Positions 1 through 7,946 of a stretch of DNA of 33,106 bases are shown here, one piece after another (the first letter of the stretch is position 1; each line of letters begins with the position of its first letter). The notes beneath the pieces were generated by a model, which searched no databases, had not been told where the DNA came from, and was given only the letters and a program-made list of their open reading frames with translations. Source of the stretch: Pseudomonadota bacterium (GTDB taxonomy: Bacteria; Pseudomonadota; Alphaproteobacteria; Rickettsiales; SXRF01); assembly GCA_028873525.1 (NCBI GenBank), contig JAGWIM010000011.1, positions 1-33,106 on the forward strand. The letters run 5' to 3'. The position numbers and the translations under genes were made by a program.

Positions 1-377
1 AGGTGGTGCGCAACCTGGTCGGCAACGCCATTAAATACACCAACCCCGACACCGAAATCGTGCTGGGTGCCCGGCTGACTTCGCAATTGCCGGAAGACCC
101 GCTGTTCCGCAACCTGTCGCGCGCCATCTGCTTTTCAGTGCAGGACAAGGGCGAGGGCATCGCCAGCGAACATATCCCGCGGCTTTCCGAGCGGTTCTAC
201 CGCATCGACACGGCGCGCACGCGCAAGGTCGGCGGCACCGGGCTGGGGCTGGCTATTGTCAAGCACGTGCTGAACCGGCATCATGGCCTGATGACGATTG
301 ACAGCATGGTGGGCGAGGGCAGCACATTTTCAGTCTACCTGCCGGTCTATGACGATGTGAGCGCGCCGCTTTCCTGA
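1..377 (+). CDS. phoR: Sensor histidine kinase, C-terminal ATPase part (PhoR-like), cut by the window start
   Basis: About 125 C-terminal residues of a histidine kinase HATPase_c domain are visible. All four ATP-binding boxes are recognisable in order: N box 'RNLVGNAIKYT', G1 'DKGEGI', F 'RFYRID' and G2 'GGTGLGLAIVKH'. The dimerisation/phosphoacceptor His domain and any membrane segments lie outside the window, so the open frame simply runs in from the left edge. The assignment to PhoR (phosphate-starvation sensor) rests on the pst transporter genes that follow 75 bp downstream, a common alphaproteobacterial arrangement; the sequence itself only proves a histidine kinase. Stop is TGA at 375-377. 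Confidence 0.85.
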   Translation, partial: VVRNLVGNAIKYTNPDTEIVLGARLTSQLPEDPLFRNLSRAICFSVQDKGEGIASEHIPRLSERFYRIDTARTRKVGGTGLGLAIVKHVLNRHHGLMTIDSMVGEGSTFSVYLPVYDDVSAPLS

Positions 378-378
378 T

Positions 379-431
379 CCTCTCCCCTTGATGGGATCGA
401 TGTGAAGATCATCGGGGATAGAGGGGAGGGG
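379..431. repeat. C/T-rich palindromic repeat between phoR and pstC
   Basis: The left arm 'CCTCTCCCC' (379-387) and right arm 'GGGGAGGGG' (423-431) bracket an inner imperfect hairpin (CGATG...CATCG). The same arms recur inside thiD and thiE, and a partial copy lies at the start of pstC. It is followed by 'TATTTTTAT', so it could also attenuate transcription between the kinase and the transporter genes, but the stem is imperfect. Confidence 0.55.
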
Positions 432-452
432 TATTTTTATAGGTAAGAAAAT

Positions 453-1433
453 ATGATGATGACTGCTTCGCCATTGCATACTCCCCACCCTCACCCTATC
501 CCTCAAGAGGGAAGGCGGATACGCCGCCGGATCGATGGGGCGGTCGTAGTGTTGCTGTGGCTGGCGGCGGCGGTATCGGTATTGGTGACGCTGGCCATTG
601 TCTTTTCCGTGCTGGTGGAAGCGGTGCGGTTTTTCCGCATCGTGCCGCTGAGTGATTTTCTCTTCGGGTTACAGTGGTCGCCGCAGATGGCGATGCGCGC
701 CAACCAGGCCGGATCCTCCGGCGCGTTCGGCGCCGTACCGCTGTTCCTCGGCACGCTTTTAATCACGCTGGTGGCGATGGCGGTCGCCATCCCTATTGGA
801 CTGTTGTCGGCTATTTACCTCGCGGAATATGCACATCGCCGCACCCGCGCCGGCCTGAAACCGATGCTGGAAATCCTCGCCGGCATCCCGACGGTGGTCT
901 ACGGCTATTTCGCCATCATGCTGGTAGCGCCGCTGTTGCAGGAGCTGGGCGCGGCGCTTGGGCTTGACATCGCTGCTGAAAGCGCGCTGGCCGCCGGGTT
1001 GGTGATGGGCGTCATGATTATTCCCTTTGTCTCGTCGCTGTCAGACGACATCCTCATCGCCGTGCCGCAATCGCTGCGCGATGCGTCCTATTCGCTGGGC
1101 GCCACGCAATCCGAGACGATAAAAAAAGTCGTTTTTCCGGCGGCGCTGCCGGGCATTATGGGGGCTATACTTTTGGCGGTGTCGCGTGCCATCGGCGAGA
1201 CCATGATCGTCGTCATGGCGGCCGGCATGGCGTCCAACCTGACGTTCAATCCACTCAAGTCAGTGACGACGGTGACGGTGCAGATCGTGGCGCTCCTGGT
1301 TGGCGACCAGTCGTTTGATAGTCCTAAAACCCTGGCGGCGTTCGCCCTGGGACTGGCGCTCTTTTGCGTGACGCTGGCGCTTAATGTCGTGGCGCTGGTG
1401 ATTGTCAATAAATATAAGGAGAAATATGAATAG
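453..1433 (+). CDS. pstC: Phosphate ABC transporter permease PstC
   Basis: Inner-membrane permease of the high-affinity phosphate transporter PstSCAB; it pairs with PstA and is driven by PstB. The 326-residue protein has several hydrophobic segments and the MetI-type cytoplasmic EAA loop near residues 210-250 ('GATQSETIKK' ... 'SRAIGETMIVVMA'), typical of PstC. Three consecutive ATGs (453, 456, 459) open the frame, with a weak AGG about 10 nt upstream. Residues about 6-22 (His/Pro/Arg-rich) are encoded by a C/T-rich palindrome (CCCTCAAGAGGG at 500-511) that looks like a member of the repeat family seen in thiD and thiE, so this N-terminus is probably repeat-derived. It overlaps pstA by 8 nt. 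No pstS gene precedes it, which is unusual for a pst operon. Confidence 0.95.
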   Translation: MMMTASPLHTPHPHPIPQEGRRIRRRIDGAVVVLLWLAAAVSVLVTLAIVFSVLVEAVRFFRIVPLSDFLFGLQWSPQMAMRANQAGSSGAFGAVPLFLGTLLITLVAMAVAIPIGLLSAIYLAEYAHRRTRAGLKPMLEILAGIPTVVYGYFAIMLVAPLLQELGAALGLDIAAESALAAGLVMGVMIIPFVSSLSDDILIAVPQSLRDASYSLGATQSETIKKVVFPAALPGIMGAILLAVSRAIGETMIVVMAAGMASNLTFNPLKSVTTVTVQIVALLVGDQSFDSPKTLAAFALGLALFCVTLALNVVALVIVNKYKEKYE

Positions 1434-2700
1434 CGCGACAATGAGTCACATTCAGCACCTGCGGCGTCTGCGCGCGGAAACGCGCTTCCGCCGCTGTGGG
1501 CAGGGTGCGCTGACCATCGCCGTGCTGATACTGGTGGTGCTGGTCGGCAGCGTTGTCTGGCGCGGCATCCCCGGCTTCATCCAGACGCAAGTCCGGTTGG
1601 CTGTCACCTTCGACCCGGCGCTGCTTGATCTGGCGAACGGCGGCGGCATTGCCGGTGTGCGGCCGTACAGTTACCAGCTTCTGGCGCAGGCGTCGCTGCG
1701 TAAACTATTTCCCGGCGCCGCCGGCCACGATGCGCAGCGCGAGCTGGACGATCTCTTAAGCCCCAATGACGGCGAGGTGATCAAGCCGGTACTGGAAAAA
1801 ACCCCGTCGTTGCTGGGAAATAGCGCCAAGGTGTGGATCCCGGCGTCGAGCAATGCCGATCTCTACATTAAAGGAAAAATTTCCGAACGGACGCCGGAGG
1901 CCGATCGCAAACTGAGCGATCGGCAAATCGCCTGGATAAACACGCTTGAAACCCAGGGCAGCGTCCGCCGCGTGTTCGATACCGGCTTTTTTACCAAGGG
2001 CGATTCGCGCGCGCCGTCCGCCGCCGGGTTCCTCAGCGCCATGATCGGCTCAGCGCTGACGCTGGTTATCTGCCTGCTGGTGGCGTTTCCGCTTGGCGTG
2101 ATGACGGCGGTCTATCTTGAAGAATTTGCGCGCGGGAATGTGCTCGTTCGTTTCATCGAGGTTAACATCAACAATCTCGCCGCCGTGCCGTCGATTGTCT
2201 TCGGCCTGCTCGGGCTTGCCGTCTACATCAACCTGATGGGTGTGCCGCGCTCGTCGCCGCTGGTCGGCGGCCTGACGCTGGCGATGATGATCCTGCCGGT
2301 CATCATTATTGCCACGCGTGCCGCCATTGCTTCCATACCGGGATCGATACGCGATGCGGCGCTGGCGCTCGGCGCCACACACGTGCAGGTGGCGTGGCAG
2401 CATGTGTTGCCGCTGGCGATGCCCGGCATCATGACCGGAACCATACTCGGCCTGGCGCGCGCCATCGGCGAAACGGCGCCGCTGCTGATGATCGGCATGG
2501 TGGCGTTCGTCGCCGACATCCCCAGCGGCTTCACCTCGCCCGCCACCGTCATGCCGGTGCAGATTTACCTGTGGGCATCGAGCCCCGAGGCGGGGTTCGC
2601 GCAGAAAACCGCCGCTGGCATTCTGGTGCTGCTTGTGCTACTCCTCGCCATGAACGCGCTGGCCATCTGGCTGCGCCGGAAGTTTGAAGTGAGGTGGTAG
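1426..2700 (+). CDS. pstA: Phosphate ABC transporter permease PstA (long form)
   Basis: Second phosphate permease subunit. I place the start at ATG 1426 because AAGGAG (1416-1421) lies just upstream and the ORF-track start at 1402 is a TTG inside pstC. The resulting 424 residues are much longer than the roughly 300 of E. coli PstA. After an N-terminal membrane helix there is a polar region of about 150 residues, likely periplasmic, which matches the DUF3333 extension known from alphaproteobacterial PstA. The MetI domain follows, with the EAA loop 'ALGATHVQVAWQHVLPLAM' and 'ARAIGETAPLLM'. The start codon lies 8 nt inside pstC, suggesting translational coupling. Confidence 0.95.
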   Translation: MNSATMSHIQHLRRLRAETRFRRCGQGALTIAVLILVVLVGSVVWRGIPGFIQTQVRLAVTFDPALLDLANGGGIAGVRPYSYQLLAQASLRKLFPGAAGHDAQRELDDLLSPNDGEVIKPVLEKTPSLLGNSAKVWIPASSNADLYIKGKISERTPEADRKLSDRQIAWINTLETQGSVRRVFDTGFFTKGDSRAPSAAGFLSAMIGSALTLVICLLVAFPLGVMTAVYLEEFARGNVLVRFIEVNINNLAAVPSIVFGLLGLAVYINLMGVPRSSPLVGGLTLAMMILPVIIIATRAAIASIPGSIRDAALALGATHVQVAWQHVLPLAMPGIMTGTILGLARAIGETAPLLMIGMVAFVADIPSGFTSPATVMPVQIYLWASSPEAGFAQKTAAGILVLLVLLLAMNALAIWLRRKFEVRW

Positions 2701-2724
2701 ATACTCCCCCAGGATACATTGGTC

Positions 2725-3480
2725 ATGTCTAAAATCTCCGCCCGCCACGTCAATGTCCGTTACGGCGCCAAGCAGGCGCTGTTTGATGTCGGCGTCGAGA
2801 TACCGGAAAACAGCGTCACCGCGCTGATCGGCGCGTCGGGTTGCGGCAAGTCCACCTTTCTGCGCTGCCTCAACCGCATGAACGACACCATCGAAGGCTG
2901 CCGCGTCGAGGGCGAAATACTCGTCGGCGGGCAGGACATCAACGCGCCGGATCAGGACGTGGTGCATTTGCGCTCATGGATTGGCATGGTGTTCCAGAAG
3001 CCCAACCCGTTTCCCAAATCCATTTATGACAACGTTGCCTACGGCCCGCGCATCCATCGCCTTGCCGGCAGCAAGGGCGCGCTCGATGCTCTTGTCGTCG
3101 GGAGTCTGCAGAAGGCCGGGTTGTTTGAAGAAGTCAAGGACCGGTTGCTGGAGCCGGGCACCAGCCTGTCGGGCGGCCAACAGCAGCGGCTGTGCATCGC
3201 CCGCGCCATCGCGCTGAACCCTGAGATCATCCTGATGGACGAGCCATGTTCGGCGCTCGATCCTATCGCTACGGCGCGTATCGAAGAACTCATCACCGAA
3301 CTCAAGGACAATTTCACCATCGTCATCGTCACCCATTCGATGCAGCAGGCGGCGCGCGTCTCGCAGCAGACCTGTTTTTTTCACCTGGGCAAGGTCATCG
3401 AGGCCGGCGCTACCAGCCGGATGTTCACCAGCCCGCAGCACCAGCAAACGCAGGATTATATTACCGGAAGGTATGGCTGA
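2725..3480 (+). CDS. pstB: Phosphate ABC transporter ATP-binding protein PstB
   Basis: Cytoplasmic ATPase that powers phosphate import through PstCA. The 251-residue protein carries Walker A 'GASGCGKST' (about residues 34-42), the ABC signature 'LSGGQQQRL', Walker B 'IILMDEP' and the switch His in 'IVTHS'. Both the length and the phrase 'CLNRMND' after Walker A are typical of PstB. I use ATG 2725 (AGGA at 2711-2714 upstream) rather than the TTG at 2719. Only 24 nt separate it from pstA. The usual downstream partners phoU and phoB are absent; a new promoter and a PAS protein follow instead. Confidence 0.96.
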   Translation: MSKISARHVNVRYGAKQALFDVGVEIPENSVTALIGASGCGKSTFLRCLNRMNDTIEGCRVEGEILVGGQDINAPDQDVVHLRSWIGMVFQKPNPFPKSIYDNVAYGPRIHRLAGSKGALDALVVGSLQKAGLFEEVKDRLLEPGTSLSGGQQQRLCIARAIALNPEIILMDEPCSALDPIATARIEELITELKDNFTIVIVTHSMQQAARVSQQTCFFHLGKVIEAGATSRMFTSPQHQQTQDYITGRYG

Positions 3481-3484
3481 AGGC

Positions 3485-3513
3485 TGGACGCCCGCTGCTT
3501 TATGTGGTATAAT
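3485..3513 (+). promoter_or_regulatory. Sigma70-type promoter for the PAS-domain gene
   Basis: TGGACG (3485-3490), a 17-nt spacer and a perfect TATAAT (3508-3513) lie just after the pstB stop. The predicted start is near 3520, about 37 nt before the PAS gene's ATG. It marks the end of the pst operon and a separate unit. Confidence 0.6.
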
Positions 3514-3556
3514 AAACAGATAAAATTTTATATAAATCATTGCGTTATGAATTCGT

Positions 3557-4039
3557 ATGATTGAAACCACCGCCCCGTCGCCCATGTCCAGCCCGGTCGA
3601 GCGCCGCATCACGCTGCGGTTGCTCGCCTATTGGGAAAAGATGCGTGGTGATCGCGCCATGCCGACTGAGGATGATATTAATTCCGCCGAAATAAGGGAT
3701 CTGTGGGGTAGTTGTTTCCTGGTGCGCGTTTCTGATCTCGACCGGCGGGACTACAACTATACCTATCTCGGCCAGGAGATTATGGAAGCGTATCGCTCCG
3801 GCTTGGCCTCCGGCGATCCGGCGAACATGATTTCACCCAACGCCCGGAAGCTTTCCACCGGCTACAACAAGGTGATCATCACCGGTAAGCCGGTGCTGGA
3901 AGAAGGTGAATTCCGCAACCTTAACAATGATGTGGTGAAATACCGCCAGTGCCTGCTGCCGCTGGGCAAAGGTAATGAAGTATCGGCGGTTTTCGGTGGT
4001 ATGAGGTTCAAAATTTTTCCGGGTGATCCGGTACAATAA
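3557..4039 (+). CDS. PAS-domain protein (PAS_5-like, unknown ligand)
   Basis: A 160-residue soluble protein resembling the single-domain PAS_5 family common in alphaproteobacteria. Features seen are an N-terminal helix ('RLLAYWEKMRG'), the phrase 'MPTEDDINSAEIRDLWG', a central 'DYNYTYLGQEIMEAY' and a C-terminal strand with 'CLLPLGKGNEVSAVFGG'. There is no kinase, GGDEF or HTH domain, so it is a stand-alone sensor or adaptor domain. It starts at ATG 3557, served by the promoter at 3485-3513, and ends just before the rplM promoter. Similar genes in related bacteria often have no assigned role; position after pst does not prove a link to phosphate. Confidence 0.75.
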   Translation: MIETTAPSPMSSPVERRITLRLLAYWEKMRGDRAMPTEDDINSAEIRDLWGSCFLVRVSDLDRRDYNYTYLGQEIMEAYRSGLASGDPANMISPNARKLSTGYNKVIITGKPVLEEGEFRNLNNDVVKYRQCLLPLGKGNEVSAVFGGMRFKIFPGDPVQ

Positions 4040-4042
4040 TAG

Positions 4043-4071
4043 TTGACTTTCCCCCTTCCTTGCCCTAAATT
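4043..4071 (+). promoter_or_regulatory. Promoter of rplM-rpsI
   Basis: TTGACT (4043-4048), a 17-nt spacer and TAAATT (4066-4071) lie immediately after the PAS gene stop. The predicted transcription start is near 4078, giving a leader of about 23 nt before the rplM ATG. Confidence 0.6.
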
Positions 4072-4100
4072 GCGGCTCCTTTTTTAGCGGATTGAAGACT

Positions 4101-4562
4101 ATGCAGACCTATTCGGCAAAACCGTCGGAAGTGGAAAAAAAGTGGCTGATCATCGACGCCGAGGGCGTCGTGCTTGGCCGGTTGGCATCGCAGGTGGCCA
4201 AGTTGCTGCGCGGCAAGCACAAGACCATCTTCACGCCGCATATCGACACCGGTGACCATGTGGTCATTGTCAACGCCGGGAAGGTGAAACTTACTGGCCG
4301 CAAGCTGAAAAATAAAGTCTATTACCGCCATACCGGCTATCCCGGCGGCATCAAGACGGCGACGCCCGAGTTTATTTTGAACGGCGCGCACCCCGAGCGC
4401 GTCATCGAAAAGGCCGTTGAGCGCATGATGCCAAAAGAAAGCCCGCTGGCGCGCCAGCAGCTTTCCAAGCTGCGCGTGTATGCCGGATCTGATCATCCGC
4501 ATATGGCGCAGAAGGCGGAAGTCTATGATTTCGCCAAAATGAATCCTAAGAACAAGAGGTAA
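4101..4562 (+). CDS. rplM: 50S ribosomal protein L13
   Basis: Structural protein of the large ribosomal subunit. The 153 residues begin '[15 protein letters not shown]', the classic alphaproteobacterial L13 start, so I reject the TTG at 4092. Conserved stretches include '[14 protein letters not shown]', 'YRHTGYPGG' and '[16 protein letters not shown]'. It is followed after 2 nt by rpsI, the near-universal L13-S9 pair. Confidence 0.98.
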   Translation: MQTYSAKPSEVEKKWLIIDAEGVVLGRLASQVAKLLRGKHKTIFTPHIDTGDHVVIVNAGKVKLTGRKLKNKVYYRHTGYPGGIKTATPEFILNGAHPERVIEKAVERMMPKESPLARQQLSKLRVYAGSDHPHMAQKAEVYDFAKMNPKNKR

Positions 4563-4564
4563 AC

Positions 4565-5050
4565 GTGGCGACGAAAGCAAAAATGCCTGCGAAAAAGGAA
4601 ATGGCTGCCGAAAAAGCGCCGATCATTAAAACCACCAAGGAAAAAGCACCTGCTGGCCATGCCGAGGTGATTACCTACGGCACCGGGCGGCGCAAAAACG
4701 CCATCGCCCGCGTCTGGGTCAAACGTGGCAACGGCAAAATCACCGTCAACGGCAAGGCGCTGGAGCAGTATTTCGCGCGTCCCGTGCTTCGCATGATCAT
4801 CAACCAGCCGTTCGCCTCGATCGACCGCATCGGCAATTTTGACGTCAACTGCACCGTCGTCGGCGGCGGCCTTTCCGGCCAGGCCGGGGCGGTGCGCCTG
4901 GGCCTCAGTCGTGCGCTCAATATTTACGACGAGACCTTCCATAAAAAACTGCGCGTCGGCGGTTTCCTGACGCGCGACAGCCGTGTCGTCGAGCGCAAGA
5001 AATACGGTCATAAGAAGGCGCGCCGCAGCTTCCAGTTCTCTAAGAGATAA
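4565..5050 (+). CDS. rpsI: 30S ribosomal protein S9
   Basis: Small-subunit protein whose C-terminal tail reaches the P-site tRNA. The start is GTG 4565, with AGAGG (4555-4559) at 5 nt spacing. The protein is 161 residues, about 30 longer than E. coli S9; the extra Lys/Ala-rich N-terminus (residues 1-30) is usual in alphaproteobacteria. '[14 protein letters not shown]' opens the conserved domain and the essential tail ends 'QFSKR'. Transcribed with rplM. Confidence 0.98.
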   Translation: MATKAKMPAKKEMAAEKAPIIKTTKEKAPAGHAEVITYGTGRRKNAIARVWVKRGNGKITVNGKALEQYFARPVLRMIINQPFASIDRIGNFDVNCTVVGGGLSGQAGAVRLGLSRALNIYDETFHKKLRVGGFLTRDSRVVERKKYGHKKARRSFQFSKR

Positions 5051-5056
5051 GTTGGA

Positions 5057-5113
5057 GTTACTAGTTACTTACTTAGTAGCACCTTCTGGTAACTAGTAAC
5101 TGGTAACTGGTAA
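5057..5113. repeat. Inverted repeat plus heptanucleotide tandem array upstream of argC
   Basis: GTTACTAGTTAC (5057-5068) and GTAACTAGTAAC (5089-5100) form a perfect 12-bp inverted repeat with a 20-nt loop. Overlapping it are four 7-bp units, CTGGTAA, CTAGTAA, CTGGTAA, CTGGTAA (5086-5113), followed by CTTTTTA. The same heptamer occurs five times inside ruvA (23001-23035). The hairpin plus T-run could terminate rplM-rpsI transcription; the array also occupies the space where an argC ribosome binding site would be expected. Confidence 0.8.
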
Positions 5114-5119
5114 CTTTTT

Positions 5120-6157
5120 ATGCCTATCAACATCGCCATCATCGGTGCATCGGGCTATACGGGCGCAGAGCTGATACGCATCCTGCTTCTGCATCCGCAC
5201 GCGGCGATAAAAATCCTGACTGGCGATTCAAGCGCCGGAAAAAACGTTGAGGATATTTATCCGCATCTGCGCAACAGAGGTCTGCCGAAACTCACTGCGC
5301 TGGAAAAAACCGATTTTTCCAGCATCGACCTCGCCTTCTGCTGCCTGCCGCACGGCACGACGCAAACGGTTATTGCCAACCTGCCGAAGCATCTGAAGAT
5401 TATTGACCTGTCGGCGGATTTTCGACTGGCCGATCCGGCGGTGTACAAGGAATGGTATGGCCACACGCATCAGGCGGTGAAATTACAGAAAGAAGCGGTA
5501 TATGGGTTGACGGAAGTGGCGCGTGCCGAAATCAAAAAAGCGCGGCTGGTTGCCAATCCCGGCTGCTATCCGACCTCTGCCGCGGTGCCATTGGTGCCAT
5601 TGCTGAAAGCAAAAGCGATACTCCCCGGGAGTATCATCGTCGACGCCAAATCGGGCGTCACCGGCGCTGGACGCAAGGTTGCGCAAAACATGCTGTTTGC
5701 TGAAATCGATGGCGGCATCAATGCATACGGTGTCGGCGCGCACCGGCACGCGCCGGAAATTGATCAGAACCTTTCGCGCGCTGCCGGGAAAAAAATCATC
5801 GCCACTTTTACGCCGCATCTGGTGCCGATGAACCGGGGGATTTTATCCACCATTTATGTGCAACTGGCGGGCAAATATACGGTGACCGGCTTGCGCGCTA
5901 TTCTGCTCAAAGCCTATGAACACGAGCCGTTCGTGCAGATACTTCCCTTGGGGTTAGCGCCCTCGACGCATCAGGTGCGCGGCACCAATAATTGCGCCGT
6001 CGGTGTTTTTGCCGACCGCGCGCCGGGGCGGGCGATTCTCGTCTCGGCGATTGACAACCTGGTCAAGGGCGCGTCCGGCCAGGCGGTGCAGAATATGAAC
6101 GTGATGTTCGGCTGGCCGGAGACGACGGGCTTGCAATTGAGTGCGGTTTTCCCATAA
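5120..6157 (+). CDS. argC: N-acetyl-gamma-glutamyl-phosphate reductase
   Basis: Third enzyme of arginine biosynthesis: NADPH-dependent reduction of N-acetylglutamyl-5-phosphate to the semialdehyde. The 345-residue protein has an N-terminal dinucleotide-binding motif 'GASGYTGAEL' (residues 9-18), the catalytic Cys149 in 'NPGCYPTSA', and 'AHRHAPEI' in the catalytic domain. Length and motifs fit the long-form ArgC. The ATG at 5120 is directly preceded by the heptamer array and I see no good Shine-Dalgarno site. argC after rpsI is a recurrent alphaproteobacterial order. Confidence 0.97.
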   Translation: MPINIAIIGASGYTGAELIRILLLHPHAAIKILTGDSSAGKNVEDIYPHLRNRGLPKLTALEKTDFSSIDLAFCCLPHGTTQTVIANLPKHLKIIDLSADFRLADPAVYKEWYGHTHQAVKLQKEAVYGLTEVARAEIKKARLVANPGCYPTSAAVPLVPLLKAKAILPGSIIVDAKSGVTGAGRKVAQNMLFAEIDGGINAYGVGAHRHAPEIDQNLSRAAGKKIIATFTPHLVPMNRGILSTIYVQLAGKYTVTGLRAILLKAYEHEPFVQILPLGLAPSTHQVRGTNNCAVGVFADRAPGRAILVSAIDNLVKGASGQAVQNMNVMFGWPETTGLQLSAVFP

Positions 6158-6166
6158 AATTGCCGC

Positions 6167-6709
6167 ATGAAGCCCCTCATCCTCCCTTACCGCGGAGAAT
6201 ACAACCCGAAAGGCGTCTCGCCGAAAATTTCACCCAGGACATTCATTGCGCCGGGGGCGGCGGTGATTGGCGATGTCGAGATTGGCGAAGATACCGGTGT
6301 GTGGTTCGGCTGCGTCATCCGCGGCGATGTCAATATCGTGCGCATCGGCGCGCGCACCAACATTCAGGACGGCACGGTGATTCACGTCACCCGCAAGACC
6401 GGCCCCACCCATATCGGCTCCAATGTCACCATCGGCCATAGCGTTTTGCTCCATGCGTGCACGCTGGAAGACAACAGCTTTATCGGTATGCACGCCACCG
6501 TTATGGACGGGGCGGTAGTGGAATCCGGCGGCTGGGTGGCGGCCGGAGCGCTGGTAACTCCCGGAAAACGCATCCCGAAGGGGCAAATCTGGGCCGGTAA
6601 CCCGGCGCGGTTTTTTAGAGAATTAACCAAGGAAGAACAGGAGTTTATCCCTGTATCGGCCGAGAATTACGTCGCTCATGCCCGCGAATACCTGGCGCTT
6701 TTCGCTTAA
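6167..6709 (+). CDS. Gamma-class carbonic anhydrase family protein
   Basis: A 180-residue left-handed beta-helix protein built of hexapeptide repeats of the type 'IGDVEIG' and 'IGSNVTIG'. The three metal-binding histidines of gamma carbonic anhydrases are present: His73 ('VIHV'), His91 and His96 ('IGHSVLLHA'), along with the conserved Arg52/Asp54 ('IRGD') and Gln67-Asp68 pair. It is cytoplasmic and trimeric by family analogy. Members close to YrdA/PaaY may be active anhydrases or thioesterase-associated; the exact reaction cannot be read from sequence. It starts 9 nt after argC and is probably cotranscribed. Confidence 0.9.
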   Translation: MKPLILPYRGEYNPKGVSPKISPRTFIAPGAAVIGDVEIGEDTGVWFGCVIRGDVNIVRIGARTNIQDGTVIHVTRKTGPTHIGSNVTIGHSVLLHACTLEDNSFIGMHATVMDGAVVESGGWVAAGALVTPGKRIPKGQIWAGNPARFFRELTKEEQEFIPVSAENYVAHAREYLALFA

Positions 6710-6782
6710 GGACGTATTTTCACAAATATTTCACATTTCTTCCCCCCTGGTTCCTGTAAAATAGGTGGTGGAGGAATAGGTT

Positions 6783-7931
6783 ATGGCATGGAGCGATATT
6801 AGCTATACCATTGAAAAAAGCAGTTTATATGCCGGTTTCAAGCATCTCATCGTCGAGTGGGGCGGGGGAGAGGCATTCCGGACGGCTGCCGGCGCCGGCG
6901 CGGCAGCGCTTACCTTTGGCGTTACACTGCCGGTACTGGCGACGTTGGGTATGCTAGCGGCGGTTAGCGCCGGACTTAGCCAGATGGACTATTTCCATAA
7001 AAGAAATACGCTGAAATCGCTCTACCGCGAGGAAGCGGCGGCGAAGCTGGGTAAGCCAGTCAATAAACTTTCCAAAGACGATTTTGAGGTGTTGGCCGCG
7101 GACAATCCGACGCTGGCCGACGAGGTGGCGAAGGCAAAACGCCAGCGCAACTTCGGCGTGGCGATGTCGTTTGTCGCCAGCGTGGCGTCGGTGGCGGTGG
7201 TGGCGCTGGGGATGCCTGCCATGGGCTATGACCATAACTATTTTCACGCAATGATGACCGGCGCTGAGTTTCTTATCAATGGCGCCGTCGGCGTGCTGGC
7301 CTATAACGCCGTCAAAGCGCCGTTGCATTGGATAGCCGATAAACTGTTCGGTCTTGATAAGGAAACGGCGCATGACCGCATCGTGGCACTTTCGCATCAC
7401 CACGTGGCGGGCAGAGCCGTCGCGCCGGAGCAAGTGCTTTCGGTCTATGCGGCAGCCAACCGGCAGCTTGATCGTTTCATCGAGACCGAATATGGCAAGT
7501 CTTTCGATAAAATGAAGCCGGCCGAACGACAGAAAATAGCCATCGATATCGGCAAGCTGGTGCCGCTTACGCGGTTGGCGCAGGATATTAACAGCGGAAA
7601 ACTAAAACCGACGGCACTGGCGCTGGCGACTGCCGGAGAGGATATTGGCGCGCTGGAGCAGGCGCTGGCGCAGCAGCCGGCAAAGCCCGGTATGATGAGC
7701 GCCCTGTGGCAAACATTGCGCCGCTCCGCCAGGTTGGATGCCGTGCCGGAAACCGGCCATGTCGCTGTTGCTTCGGTGCCGAACGGCATAGTCGTCGAAT
7801 ATGCCTCCGAGCAGCCGGGGCGCAGTTTCGTGCAGCGGCTTGGGGTAAGCCGGTCGGATACCTTGGGGCATGTCGGGCGGGTTGAGCAGTCGCGCATGGC
7901 GGTTTTACAGCGGGTCCCCGATGTTGGGTGA
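6783..7931 (+). CDS. Unknown integral membrane protein
   Basis: I do not recognise this 382-residue protein. It has an excellent ribosome site (GGAGGA, 6770-6775, 7 nt before ATG 6783). Hydrophobic, Gly/Ala-rich stretches at about residues 33-70 (one or two helices), 122-147 and 155-175 suggest a multi-pass membrane N-terminal half. From about residue 185 it is soluble and helical, with 'SHHHVAGRAV' near 200 and a charged segment 'KMKPAERQKIA' near 240. The C-terminal 60 residues look disordered. A possible -10 TAAAAT (6757-6762) lies upstream, without a convincing -35. It converges with thiD, 15 bp away. No signal peptide, enzyme motif or known fold could be identified. Confidence 0.8.
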   Translation: MAWSDISYTIEKSSLYAGFKHLIVEWGGGEAFRTAAGAGAAALTFGVTLPVLATLGMLAAVSAGLSQMDYFHKRNTLKSLYREEAAAKLGKPVNKLSKDDFEVLAADNPTLADEVAKAKRQRNFGVAMSFVASVASVAVVALGMPAMGYDHNYFHAMMTGAEFLINGAVGVLAYNAVKAPLHWIADKLFGLDKETAHDRIVALSHHHVAGRAVAPEQVLSVYAAANRQLDRFIETEYGKSFDKMKPAERQKIAIDIGKLVPLTRLAQDINSGKLKPTALALATAGEDIGALEQALAQQPAKPGMMSALWQTLRRSARLDAVPETGHVAVASVPNGIVVEYASEQPGRSFVQRLGVSRSDTLGHVGRVEQSRMAVLQRVPDVG

Positions 7932-7946
7932 TGGAGGCGGCATTGT

